Part shown: positions 15,401 to 20,436 of the stretch, one piece after another
Layout: each line of letters starts with the position of its first letter
Numbering within the stretch: position 1 is the stretch's first letter
Source of the DNA: a virus
Virus record (IMG/VR): IMGVR_UViG_3300032561_000090
Span: 1-30,299 of that record
Strand: one strand, 5' to 3'
DNA length: 30,299 bases
The notes under the pieces: model-generated
What the model was told of the DNA's origin: nothing
Seen by the model: only the letters and a program-made list of their open reading frames with translations
The model's database searches: none
Position numbers and translations under genes: made by a program

Positions 15401-18014
15401 AAACGGCCTGACATTCTACACGTCCGCCGGTAACGCGATTGTTGGCTCTTACAGCGTTCCAACCGTTCCGACTTCGTATGTTCAGCAGGTTAACGGCTCG
15501 TCTGGTTCTGTCACTGTTGCAGGAACAAGCACGGGCTTTGGCGGTACGAACATTTCTGGAAGCGTGACGCTGAATAGCGCGGGTATCAACCTATCGCTTT
15601 CTGGTCAAAGCATTCCTGCCACGTCTTCGATCAGCGGAACTGGCCTTGTCAACATTGGGTCTGCGGGCAGCACGATCAGCATTGGCGTGCCGCTCCCAGT
15701 CGCTTACGCAACGTCTAATACGACGCTGTCTTCGTCTGGTTCTCTGAACCAATCCAGTTTGATGTTTGCCGGTGCAGGTATCGTCAGCGTTGGCGTCAGC
15801 AATAGTTCGATTGTCATTTCCGCTTCTAGCGCCGCCGTTCCGACCTCGTATGTGTCGAACGTCAACGGATCGTCTGGCGCACTCAGTCTGGCTGTCGGCT
15901 CATCTCTATCGTCATCTACGGCAGGATCGTCCATCACATTTGGCCTTGCGTCGAACATCACGACGGCCCTCCAGTCAGCGGGCGCTTACCTGACGACCGC
16001 CATGCAGTCAAACGCCGGGTCGAATTTCCTTGGCACCAACACCGCCCTGACCGCTAACGGCGTGTCCGTTACGGCCAACAGCAGCGGTCTGTCGTTGAAC
16101 TTCCCCGCTTTCCTGACGACTGCCGCTCAGTCAACGGTGTCTAACTTTGCCGTTGTTGCTGCAACCAATAACACTGGCGGCGGCACTGCAACGCTTCTTA
16201 CAAACGCAAGTTTTAGCAACGCTAACGGCCTGACGTTCTACACGTCCGCCGGTAACGCAATTGTTGGCTCTTACACGGTTCCGACCGCTCCAACGTCGTA
16301 TGTGTCGAACCTGAACGGCTCTTCTGGCGCACTCAGTCTGGCTGTCGGCTCATCTCTATCGTCATCTACGGCAGGGTCGTCAATCACATTTGGCCTTGCG
16401 TCGAACATCACGACCGCTCTGCAGTCGGCAGGCGCTTATTTGACGACTGCCATGCAGTCGAACGCAGGCTCCAATTTCCTTGGGACCAACACCGCTCTCA
16501 CTGCCAACGGCGTATCGGTTACGGCGAACAGCAGTGGTCTGTCGTTAAACTTCCCGGCGTTCTTGACGACGGCGGCGCAGTCTTCGGCATCCAACGTCTC
16601 TGTGGTGGCTGCGGCCACCAACAATACCGGCGGCGGTACGGCTTCCCTGTCTGGCGCGATTAGTTTTACTAACGCAAACGGGTTGACGTTCTACACGTCA
16701 GCAGGAAACGCAATTGCGGCTTCGTACACGGTCCCGACTGCGCCAACGTCGTATGTATCGAACCTGAACGGCTCTTCTGGCGCGCTCAGTCTGGCTGTCG
16801 GTTCTTCGCTGTCGTCCTCCACGGCAGGGTCGTCAATCACGTTTGGTCTTGCATCGAACATCACGACGGCATTGCAGTCGGCAGGCGCTTATCTGACGAC
16901 TGCTATGCAGTCGAACGCAGGATCCAACTTCCTTGGAACAAACACTGCGTTGACCGCCAATGGCGTTTCTGTCACGGCCAACAGCAGCGGCTTGTCGTTG
17001 AACTTCCCTGCCTTCTTGACGACGGCTGCACAGTCCTCTGCATCGAACGTGTCAATTGTTGCTGCGGCGACCAACAACACGGGCGGCGGTACTGCATCCT
17101 TGTCTGGTGGCGTCAGTTTCAGCAACGCAAACGGCCTGACATTCTACACGTCCGCCGGTAACGCGATTGTTGGCTCTTACAGCGTTCCAACCGTTCCTAC
17201 GTCTTACGTCTCAAACGTCAACGGGTCGTCTGGCGCGGTATCTGTGGCGGGCTTGGGAACGGCCCTCAATTTAACCAACCTGACGGGCACCCTGAGCGTC
17301 AACACGGCAGGCGTTAGCCTGTCTCTGTCGGCCAACTCGGGCGGCGGCGGCGGGTATACGACGCCACGGTTTGAGCCGTTCCCCGCCAACTCGGCCACAT
17401 CGTTCGCGGCGAACAGCCTGTACTTCGCGGCTGCTTACCCGCAGGCGGCTATCAGTTTCAGCAGCCTGAACCAGATGGTCTCGATTGCGACGATCCTCGG
17501 CACGTCAACGTGGGGCAACACGTTCACCGGCAGTTATGCGCTGTACTCAAAAGACAGCGCGAATGCCAACCGCCTCACCCTGATGAGTTCGTCGTCGTAT
17601 GTGCTTGCGATCAGCGGTTCGTCCACGCAGAACGGCGGCTTCACCTTGTCGCAGGGCGCGGGCAGTTACACCGCCAGTTCGACCAACCTGAACGCTATTC
17701 CAAACGGCCTGAACCTGATGTCCATGCCATTCTCCGGCAGCATTGCCGGTAGCGGCGAATACTATGTGGGTATGGCCATCAGCACGAGCGCGGCGGGCGC
17801 TACATGGAACCTCAGTTGGGCGGGAGCGACTCGTGGCACTGGCGCCATAAATGCAGCCATCTCGCCAACGACGTCGGTGACCAACGCCGTGTTTGACCAG
17901 TGGGGCTTTAGGTATACATCGACATCCAATGCTTGGCCCTCTAGTATTGCGAGCAACTCGATCCAATCTGTTAGCGCGAATTTCGCTCCGTATATTCAAT
18001 TTGCCTTGTATTAA
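6459..18014 (+). CDS. Giant repetitive tail fibre / adhesin-like protein (3,851 aa)
   Basis: Residues 1-53 are Thr/Val-rich with acidic residues, a probable virion attachment part. Residues 54-83 are ten collagen-like Gly-X-Y triplets. Residues 176-310 hold short 31- and 22-residue repeats. Residues 391-3627 are about 19 segments, each opening with PTSYV, built from a few modules containing motifs such as SGTLSFANSNG, ISGSLTLNSNGL, SNITTALQSAGAYL and SNFLGTNTALTANG. After a GGGGG hinge (about 3628-3632) a non-repetitive tail of about 220 residues follows, with normal composition (Arg, Glu, Trp, Lys), likely the receptor-binding tip. By eye, the only charged residue between 50 and 3636 is Lys310, and His, Cys and Trp are absent there. 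The alternating Ser/Thr/Asn/Gly strands suggest a beta-solenoid or trimeric beta fibre. There is no clear SD; only one base separates it from the previous stop, so coupling is likely. No protease or peptidase motif was seen. The fibre role is well supported by collagen repeats, modules and neighbours; host target is unknown. Confidence 0.85.
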   Translation: MANDPPTQVNVTESPTVVEVNSGDPTQVTVTQTPETTVSVTETDIQTVEIAAVGPQGPPGAIGPTGPAGPTGPQGPTGPVGTGQMVVSAGTSSGLFTAVNFVNSNGVNFGLSSNNITASYTGGGIGISASTQSANTGTIVFQTSPTVTFGMSNSSVITASVNTNYAATNITTNNIATSQSSLFQQTSATSAITTGAFPSSNSSLLLATSQSSLFQQTSATSAITSNAFASSNSSLLLATSQSSLFQQTSATSAITSNAFASSNSSLLQATSATSNITTNAFASSNSSLLQATSATSAITSAAFPSSQTTKFAGTGTTYAGTNVSATLNLNSNGLSMQLSGPNVAGAQTGISGIIAGTQTLTSGTLSFANSNGVTFGLSNSSVLTASVQAGPTSYVQQVNGSSGSVTVAGTNTSFSGTNISGSLTLNSNGLNLALSGQSVPATSSISGTGAISIASAGSTISIGAPAVSMGLSGGNTSGTSGTVSNQLVLAGGNNITLSGSTNAGGMSLTISGPNIAGAQTGISGIIAGTQTQTSGTLSFANSNGISFGLSNSSVLTASYTVPAVPTSYVQQVNGSSGSVTVAGTNTSFSGTNISGSLTLNSNGLNLALSGQSVPATSSISGTGIVSIASAGSTISIGAPAFSAGVSTGGNTSGNTGTVTNQVLFVGGNNITLSQSTGAGGATVTISGANIAGAQTGISGIIAGTQTQTSGTLSFANSNGVTFGLSNSSVLTASVQAGPTSYVQQVNGSSGSVTVAGTNTSFSGTNISGSLTLNSNGLNLALSGQSVPATSSISGTGAISIASAGSTISIGVPAVSMGFSGGNTSGTSGTVSNQLVLAGGNNITLSGSTGAGGMSLTISGANIAGAQTGISGIIAGTQTQTSGTLSFANSNGISFGLSNSSVLTASYTVPTVPTSYVQQVNGSSGSVTVAGTNTSFSGTNISGSLTLNSNGLNLALSGQSVPATSSISGTGAVSIASAGSTISIGAPAVSMGFSGGNTSGTSGTVSNQLVLAGGNNITLSGSTGAGGMSLTISGANIAGAQTGISGIIAGTQTQTSGTLSFANSNGVTFGLSNSSVLTASVQAGPTSYVSNVNGSSGALSLAVGSSLSSSTNGSSITFGLASNITTALQSAGAYLTTAAQSTVSNFAVVAATNNTGGGTATLLTNASFSNANGLTFYTSAGNAIVGSYTVPTVPTSYVQQVNGSSGSVTVAGTSTGFGGTNISGSVTLNSAGLNISLSGQSVPATSSISGTGIVSIASAGSTISIGAPAFSAGVSSGGNTSGTTGTISNQIVFAGGNNITLSQSTGAGGATITISGANVAGAQTGISGIIAGTQTQTSGTLSFANSNGVTFGLSNSSVLTASVQAGPTSYVSNVNGSSGAISLAVGSSLSSSTNGSSITFGLASNITTALQSAGAYLTTAMQSNAGSNFLGTNTALTANGVSVTANSSGLSLNFPAFLTTAAQSNQVVNSLNGSTGQISLAVGSSLSSSTNGSSITFGLASNITTALQSAGAYLTTAAQSTVSNFAVVAATNNTGGGTATLLTNASFSNANGLTFYTSAGNAIVGSYTVPTVPTSYVQQVNGSSGSVTVAGTTTGFGGTNISGSVTLNSAGINLSLSGQSVPATSSISGTGIVSIASAGSTISIGAPAVSMGFSGGNTSGTSGTVSNQLVLAGGNNITLSGSTGAGGMSLTISGANIAGAQTGISGIIAGTQTQTSGTLSFANSNGISFGLSNSSVLTASYTVPAVPTSYVSNVNGSSGALSLAVGSSLSSSTNGSSITFGLASNITTALQSAGAYLTTAMQSNAGSNFLGTNTALTANGVSVTANSSGLSLNFPAFLTTAAQSNQVVNSLNGSTGQISLAVGSSLSSSTNGSSVTFGLASNITTALQSAGAYLTTAMQSNAGSNFLGTNTALTANGVSVTANSSGLSLNFPAFLTTAAQSSASNVSIVAAATNNTGGGTASLSGGVSFSNANGLTFYTSAGNAIVGSYTVPTVPTSYVQQVNGSSGSVTVAGTSTGFGGTNISGSVTLNSAGLNISLSGQSVPATSSISGTGIVSIASAGSTISIGAPAFSAGVSSGGNTSGTTGTFSNQIVFAGGNNITLSQSTGAGGATITISGANIAGAQTGISGIIAGTQTQTSGTLSFANSNGVTFGLSNSSVLTASVQAGPTSYVSNVNGSSGALSLAVGSSLSSSTNGSSITFGLASNITTALQSAGAYLTTAMQSNAGSNFLGTNTALTANGVSVTANSSGLSLNFPAFLTTAAQSNQVVNSLNGSTGPISLAVGSSLSSSTNGSSITFGLASNITTALQSAGAYLTTAMQSNAGSNFLGTNTALTANGVSVTANSSGLSLNFPAFLTTAAQSSASNVSIVAAATNNTGGGTASLSGGVSFSNANGLTFYTSAGNAIVGSYTVPTVPTSYVQQVNGSSGSVTVAGTTTGFGGTNISGSVTLNSAGINLSLSGQSVPATSSISGTGIVSIASAGSTISIGAPAFSAGVSSGGNTSGTTGTFSNQIVFAGGNNITLSQATGAGGATITISGPNIAGAQTGISGIIAGTQTQTSGTLSFANSNGISFGLSNSSVLTASYTVPAVPTSYVSNVNGSSGALSLAVGSSLSSSTNGSSITFGLASNITTALQSAGAYLTTAAQSNQVVNSLNGSTGQISLNVGSSLSASTNGSSVTFGLASNITTALQSAGAYLTTAAQSNQVVNSLNGSTGQISLNVGSSLSASTNGSSVTFGLASNITTALQSAGAYLTTAMQSNAGSNFLGTNTALTANGVSVTANSSGLSLNFPAFLTTAAQSSASNVSQIVVATNSTGGGTSTLVNGVTFGNSNNITFYATNGSVVGSFSVTNAGPTSYVSQVNGSSGALSLNVGSSLSASTNGSSITFGLASNITTALQSAGAYLTTAMQSNAGSNFLGTNTALTANGVSVTANSSGLSLNFPAFLTTAAQSSASNVSIVAAATNNTGGGTASLSGGVSFSNANGLTFYTSAGNAIVGSYSVPTVPTSYVQQVNGSSGSVTVAGTSTGFGGTNISGSVTLNSAGINLSLSGQSIPATSSISGTGLVNIGSAGSTISIGVPLPVAYATSNTTLSSSGSLNQSSLMFAGAGIVSVGVSNSSIVISASSAAVPTSYVSNVNGSSGALSLAVGSSLSSSTAGSSITFGLASNITTALQSAGAYLTTAMQSNAGSNFLGTNTALTANGVSVTANSSGLSLNFPAFLTTAAQSTVSNFAVVAATNNTGGGTATLLTNASFSNANGLTFYTSAGNAIVGSYTVPTAPTSYVSNLNGSSGALSLAVGSSLSSSTAGSSITFGLASNITTALQSAGAYLTTAMQSNAGSNFLGTNTALTANGVSVTANSSGLSLNFPAFLTTAAQSSASNVSVVAAATNNTGGGTASLSGAISFTNANGLTFYTSAGNAIAASYTVPTAPTSYVSNLNGSSGALSLAVGSSLSSSTAGSSITFGLASNITTALQSAGAYLTTAMQSNAGSNFLGTNTALTANGVSVTANSSGLSLNFPAFLTTAAQSSASNVSIVAAATNNTGGGTASLSGGVSFSNANGLTFYTSAGNAIVGSYSVPTVPTSYVSNVNGSSGAVSVAGLGTALNLTNLTGTLSVNTAGVSLSLSANSGGGGGYTTPRFEPFPANSATSFAANSLYFAAAYPQAAISFSSLNQMVSIATILGTSTWGNTFTGSYALYSKDSANANRLTLMSSSSYVLAISGSSTQNGGFTLSQGAGSYTASSTNLNAIPNGLNLMSMPFSGSIAGSGEYYVGMAISTSAAGATWNLSWAGATRGTGAINAAISPTTSVTNAVFDQWGFRYTSTSNAWPSSIASNSIQSVSANFAPYIQFALY
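6984..7388 (+). repeat. Short tandem repeats, 93 and 66 bp, in fibre stalk
   Basis: Three 93-bp units start at 6984, 7077 and 7170 (31 residues each, ATSQSSLFQQTSATSAIT core), then two 66-bp units start at 7263 and 7329 that lack the SSLFQQ part. The units differ mainly at synonymous positions. The pattern looks helical rather than beta, possibly a trimerising stalk before the large modules. Confidence 0.85.
7629..9707 (+). repeat. Four tandem ~519-bp fibre modules (type A)
   Basis: Copies start at 7629, 8151, 8670 and 9192 (lengths 522, 519, 522, 516 bp; 172-174 residues). Each carries QQVNGSSGSVTVAG, SGTNISGSLTLNSNG, QSVPATSSISGTG, GGNTSGxxGT, NNITLSxST, AGAQTGISGIIAGTQT and SGTLSFANSNG in the same order. 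Proteins are nearly identical; DNA differs at many third positions. Confidence 0.9.
9708..15014 (+). repeat. Higher-order alternation of A modules and C-type modules
   Basis: A 327-bp C-type segment at 9708 is followed by A modules at 10035, 11172, 12438 and 13701 (519-525 bp), each followed by a C-type block at 10554, 11694, 12957 and 14226 (618, 744, 744 and 789 bp). C-type blocks contain one to three copies of the SNITTALQSAGAYLTTA unit. The array therefore grew by duplicating an A+C pair as well as subunits inside C. Confidence 0.85.
15015..17195 (+). repeat. Tandem ~451-bp C-type modules before the fibre tip
   Basis: A 453-bp C module starts at 15015, then a divergent, shortened A module at 15468 (372 bp; carries LVNIGSAGS and VPLPVAYATSN instead of the usual middle). 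Three tandem C modules follow at 15840, 16290 and 16743 (450, 453, 453 bp). These last three all read STAGSSITF where earlier copies read STNGSSITF, marking them as one recent family. A short final unit starts at 17196. Confidence 0.85.
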
Positions 18015-18025
18015 AGGAGGGTGTT

Positions 18026-18760
18026 TTGAAACCACAGATCGTAAACAATCACGACCCCGGCTATCACAACGAGGACTTGGACAAGTCGGCCACTCGCGTG
18101 TACGAAGGCGGCTCGTGGAAAAAGCAGCGCGTCATCGTCATTTTGCCCGCTGCGGCAACCATCCCGACGAAGGTAGCCCTTTCTCACTGGGGACTGGCTT
18201 TCCCGCCCAATCAGGCGGTGCATCGCATGTTGGCCCTTGGGCAGGAAGTGGGCGAAGCCTACAGTAACTGCATCAATGAGATTCTGGCCCATCCAGACTT
18301 GAGCCAATGGGAATACATCCTGACCATTGAGTCGGATAATTGCCCTCCCGGAGACGGCGTCATTCGCCTGATCAAGCAGATGGAATTGCACCCGGAGTAC
18401 TCCTGCATCGGCGGGCTGTACTGGTGCAAAGGCCCGGAGGGCTGCGCGCACATCTGGGGAGACCCAAAAGACACCCTGAACTTTAGGCCACAAGTCCCGG
18501 TCCCAAACCAGTTGGTCGAGTGCTGCGGAACGTCCATGGGATTCAACCTGTGGCGTCTTAGCATGTTCAAGGACGAGCGCCTTCGCCGCCCTTGGTTCAA
18601 GACCCTAAACGGCTCAGAAGGGCAGGGAATCGGCACGCAGGATTTGTATTTTTGGGGCGATGCTCGTAATTATGGGTATCGGTGTGCGGTAGACTGCGGC
18701 GTTCTCGTTGGCCATTACGACCATGAGGGCAAATTCGGTCAACCCGACACCATGTGGTAA
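18026..18760 (+). CDS. Glycosyltransferase, GT-A/GT2-like
   Basis: The start is TTG at 18026, supported by AAAGGAGG (18013-18020), a near-perfect SD that overlaps the stop codon of the fibre gene; no ATG lies near it. The 244-residue product has an early strand VIVILPAAATIP (36-47), a central YILTIESDNCPP (98-108) whose ESDN resembles the DxD metal/nucleotide-sugar motif of GT-A enzymes, CCGTSMGFNLWRLSMF (166-181) and a C-terminal TQDLYFWGDARNYGYRCAVD..VLVGHYDHEG (204-235) with a histidine typical of the metal site. It probably transfers a sugar from a nucleotide donor in the cytoplasm. It sits directly between the Ser/Thr-rich fibre and a sugar-nucleotide enzyme, so the fibre or the host surface glycan are candidate acceptors. 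The acceptor is inference. Confidence 0.8.
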   Translation: MKPQIVNNHDPGYHNEDLDKSATRVYEGGSWKKQRVIVILPAAATIPTKVALSHWGLAFPPNQAVHRMLALGQEVGEAYSNCINEILAHPDLSQWEYILTIESDNCPPGDGVIRLIKQMELHPEYSCIGGLYWCKGPEGCAHIWGDPKDTLNFRPQVPVPNQLVECCGTSMGFNLWRLSMFKDERLRRPWFKTLNGSEGQGIGTQDLYFWGDARNYGYRCAVDCGVLVGHYDHEGKFGQPDTMW

Positions 18761-18784
18761 TCAGTAACCTATCTAAGGAATTCG

Positions 18785-19786
18785 ATGAAAATTCTACTTA
18801 CCGGCGGTGCCGGTTTCATTGGCCATCATGTCGCTGAACATTTGCTCCGCAACACGGACGCAAAAATCACTTTTCTAGACCGTTTGGACTGCTCAGGAAA
18901 CTTGAATCGCATCACCCAGATTAAGGGGTGGGACGAATACAAGACTCGCTGTCGTTGGGTGTTTCACGATTTGCGTGCGCCAATCAACGACCAGTTGGCA
19001 AGCCAACTAGGAGAACACGATGTCATTCTTCATCTCGCAGCCCTCACCCATGTTGACCGAAGCATTCTTTCGCCCCTCGACGCAGTGTGGGATAACGTAT
19101 TCGGGACAGCCCATATCCTCGAACACGCCCGACTTCGTGGCTGTGAACGATTTGTCTATTTTTCTACGGACGAAGTTTTCGGACCTGCGCCTGTGGGGAC
19201 GGCGTACAAAGAATGGGATCGGTATAGAAGTACTAACCCTTATTCCGCCACGAAAGCCGGTGGAGAAGAACTCACGCTCGCTTACCACAACACTTACGGT
19301 GTCCCGGCCATCATTACCCACACGATGAACGTGTTTGGTGAGCGTCAGCACCCGGAAAAGTACATTCCATCCACGATTGCCAAGGCGCGTGATGGAGGAT
19401 TGGTCACAGTTCACGCCAACAAGGAAAAGACGCAGGCCGGAAGCCGCTTCTATATCCATGCACGCAATGTTGCCGATGGCCTGATGCATGTGCTGAACCA
19501 TGGCCAAATCGGAGACAAGTACAACCTTGTTGGCGAAGTCGAGTGCGACAACCTGCGTTTGGCTCAGTTGATTGCCGAATCTGTCGGCAAGCCGCTGAAC
19601 TACGAAATGGTGGACTTTCACTCCAGTCGTCCGGGGCATGACCTGCGATACGCTCTGGATGGCTCCAAAATGGCTTCTATCGGGTGGACTCCGAAAGTCA
19701 GTTTTGAGGCCAGTCTTGACCGGGTAGTCCAATGGTCTCTGGCAAATCAAGATTGGCTAATGGCCGCACCGAAGGAGGGAGCATGA
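18785..19786 (+). CDS. NAD-dependent nucleotide-sugar epimerase/dehydratase (RmlB-like)
   Basis: The 333-residue protein is an extended short-chain dehydrogenase/reductase. It has the Rossmann motif TGGAGFIG (6-13), HLAALTHVDRS (83-93), FSTDEVFG (126-133) and the catalytic YSATK (Tyr153, Lys157), followed by TMNVFGERQHPEKYIP and FYIHARNVADGL, which form the sugar-nucleotide pocket. The Asp129-Glu130 pair after Thr is the signature of 4,6-dehydratases such as dTDP-glucose 4,6-dehydratase; epimerases usually lack it. The length fits the family. AAGGA (18776-18780) precedes the ATG. It would make a 4-keto-6-deoxy sugar nucleotide for the adjacent glycosyltransferase, and it overlaps the methyltransferase by four bases, so the three act as one cassette. 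The exact nucleotide base of the substrate is not readable. Confidence 0.85.
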   Translation: MKILLTGGAGFIGHHVAEHLLRNTDAKITFLDRLDCSGNLNRITQIKGWDEYKTRCRWVFHDLRAPINDQLASQLGEHDVILHLAALTHVDRSILSPLDAVWDNVFGTAHILEHARLRGCERFVYFSTDEVFGPAPVGTAYKEWDRYRSTNPYSATKAGGEELTLAYHNTYGVPAIITHTMNVFGERQHPEKYIPSTIAKARDGGLVTVHANKEKTQAGSRFYIHARNVADGLMHVLNHGQIGDKYNLVGEVECDNLRLAQLIAESVGKPLNYEMVDFHSSRPGHDLRYALDGSKMASIGWTPKVSFEASLDRVVQWSLANQDWLMAAPKEGA

Positions 19787-20313
19787 GTACCGAAGAGAAG
19801 AAGCCGCTGAAACTCGACATCGGGTGCGGCAAGAACAAGGCAGAAGGGTTTACGGGTGTCGATTCGATCGCCTTTGACGGCGTGGACATCGTCATGGACG
19901 CCAGTAAGCCGGACTGGCAGTGGGCGGATGGCGAGGTCGACGAAGTGCATTGCAGCCACTTCATCGAGCACCTGACCAACAACGAGCGCATCGTGTTCTG
20001 GAACGAACTGCACCGCGTCCTGAAGAAGGGCGGTCAGGCTCGGATCATCACGCCGCACTGGTCGAATGCCTGCGCCTACGGCGATCCGACCCACCAGTGG
20101 CCTCCCATGTCCGAGTGGGCGGTCTACTACCTGAACAAGGACTGGCGCGAGGTGAACGCCCCTCACGCCCCCCTGAAGTGCGACTTTGACTTCGTCATTG
20201 GCGGCTCGTGGGATGGGTGGCTAGAGACCCGAAATCAGGAAATGAAGATGTTCGCGATGGGTCGCTACATCAATTCATACCGCGATTTGATCATTACGCT
20301 CACCAAAAAGTGA
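19783..20313 (+). CDS. SAM-dependent class I methyltransferase
   Basis: ATG 19783 overlaps the dehydratase stop (ATGA) and follows AAGGAGG (19772-19778); an in-frame ATG at 19732 lies deep inside the upstream gene. The 176-residue product has SAM-binding motif I LDIGCG (11-16), an acidic residue after the next strand (GVDSI), the HFIEHL motif (59-64) and LHRVLKKGGQARIITP (76-91), the usual methyltransferase-11-like layout. It also has PHWSNACAYGDPTHQWP (91-107), as in small methyltransferases that sit in glycan clusters. Given its partners, O- or N-methylation of a sugar or of the fibre is plausible. DNA methylation is unlikely, since no target-recognition region or N/DPPY motif is seen. Confidence 0.8.
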   Translation: MSTEEKKPLKLDIGCGKNKAEGFTGVDSIAFDGVDIVMDASKPDWQWADGEVDEVHCSHFIEHLTNNERIVFWNELHRVLKKGGQARIITPHWSNACAYGDPTHQWPPMSEWAVYYLNKDWREVNAPHAPLKCDFDFVIGGSWDGWLETRNQEMKMFAMGRYINSYRDLIITLTKK

Positions 20314-20314
20314 A

Positions 20315-20329
20315 GTAATAGCCTATTAC
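20315..20329 (+). promoter_or_regulatory. Perfect 15-bp dyad, operator-like
   Basis: GTAATAG (20315-20321) and CTATTAC (20323-20329) are perfect inverted repeats around a single C, starting two bases after the methyltransferase stop codon. The compact AT-rich palindrome looks more like a protein-binding site than an RNA hairpin, because a one-base loop cannot form. The partner protein is unknown. Confidence 0.4.
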
Positions 20330-20334
20330 GGTAT

Positions 20335-20360
20335 TCCCGGCGGTGGAAAAGCCGCCGGGA
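20335..20360 (+). terminator. Strong GC hairpin without U-tract
   Basis: TCCCGGCGGT pairs with GCCGCCGGGA (nine Watson-Crick pairs plus one T-G) around the loop GGAAAA. No run of T follows (GTGTGTATGATT), so classical termination is doubtful; RNA processing or 3'-end protection is also possible. A weak promoter-like pair (TTGGTA at 20372, TAGAAT at 20397, 19-base spacing) follows in the same 123-base intergenic region before the adaptor gene. Confidence 0.4.
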
Positions 20361-20436
20361 GTGTGTATGATTTGGTAGGAAATTCTGAGACTGGGGTAGA
20401 ATTCCGAGCAGCATTCTTTCGCAATGGGGCGGGCTG

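Noticed and set aside
7629-17337. Assembly collapse or artificial expansion of the repeat
   Set aside because: Most copies differ at many synonymous sites and the frame is kept for 11.5 kb, so the array is real. Exact copy number in the near-identical blocks could still be uncertain.
6984-17340. CRISPR array
   Set aside because: Repeats are long, coding, codon-phased and not separated by unique spacers; no cas gene is near.
6459-18014. Diversity-generating retroelement target
   Set aside because: No reverse transcriptase or template repeat is in the window, and variation is synonymous rather than at adenine-directed amino-acid positions.
17547-18035. Minus-strand frame of 162 codons at the fibre end
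   Set aside because: Opposite the non-repetitive fibre tip and across the strong SD of the glycosyltransferase; no ribosome site and Arg-rich composition.
19732-19782. Upstream start for the methyltransferase
   Set aside because: It lies inside the dehydratase coding end; ATG 19783 has AAGGAGG and an ATGA overlap.
20372-20402. Promoter TTGGTA/TAGAAT before the adaptor
   Set aside because: The 19-base spacer and weak -35 are not convincing; mentioned only as a possibility in the intergenic region.
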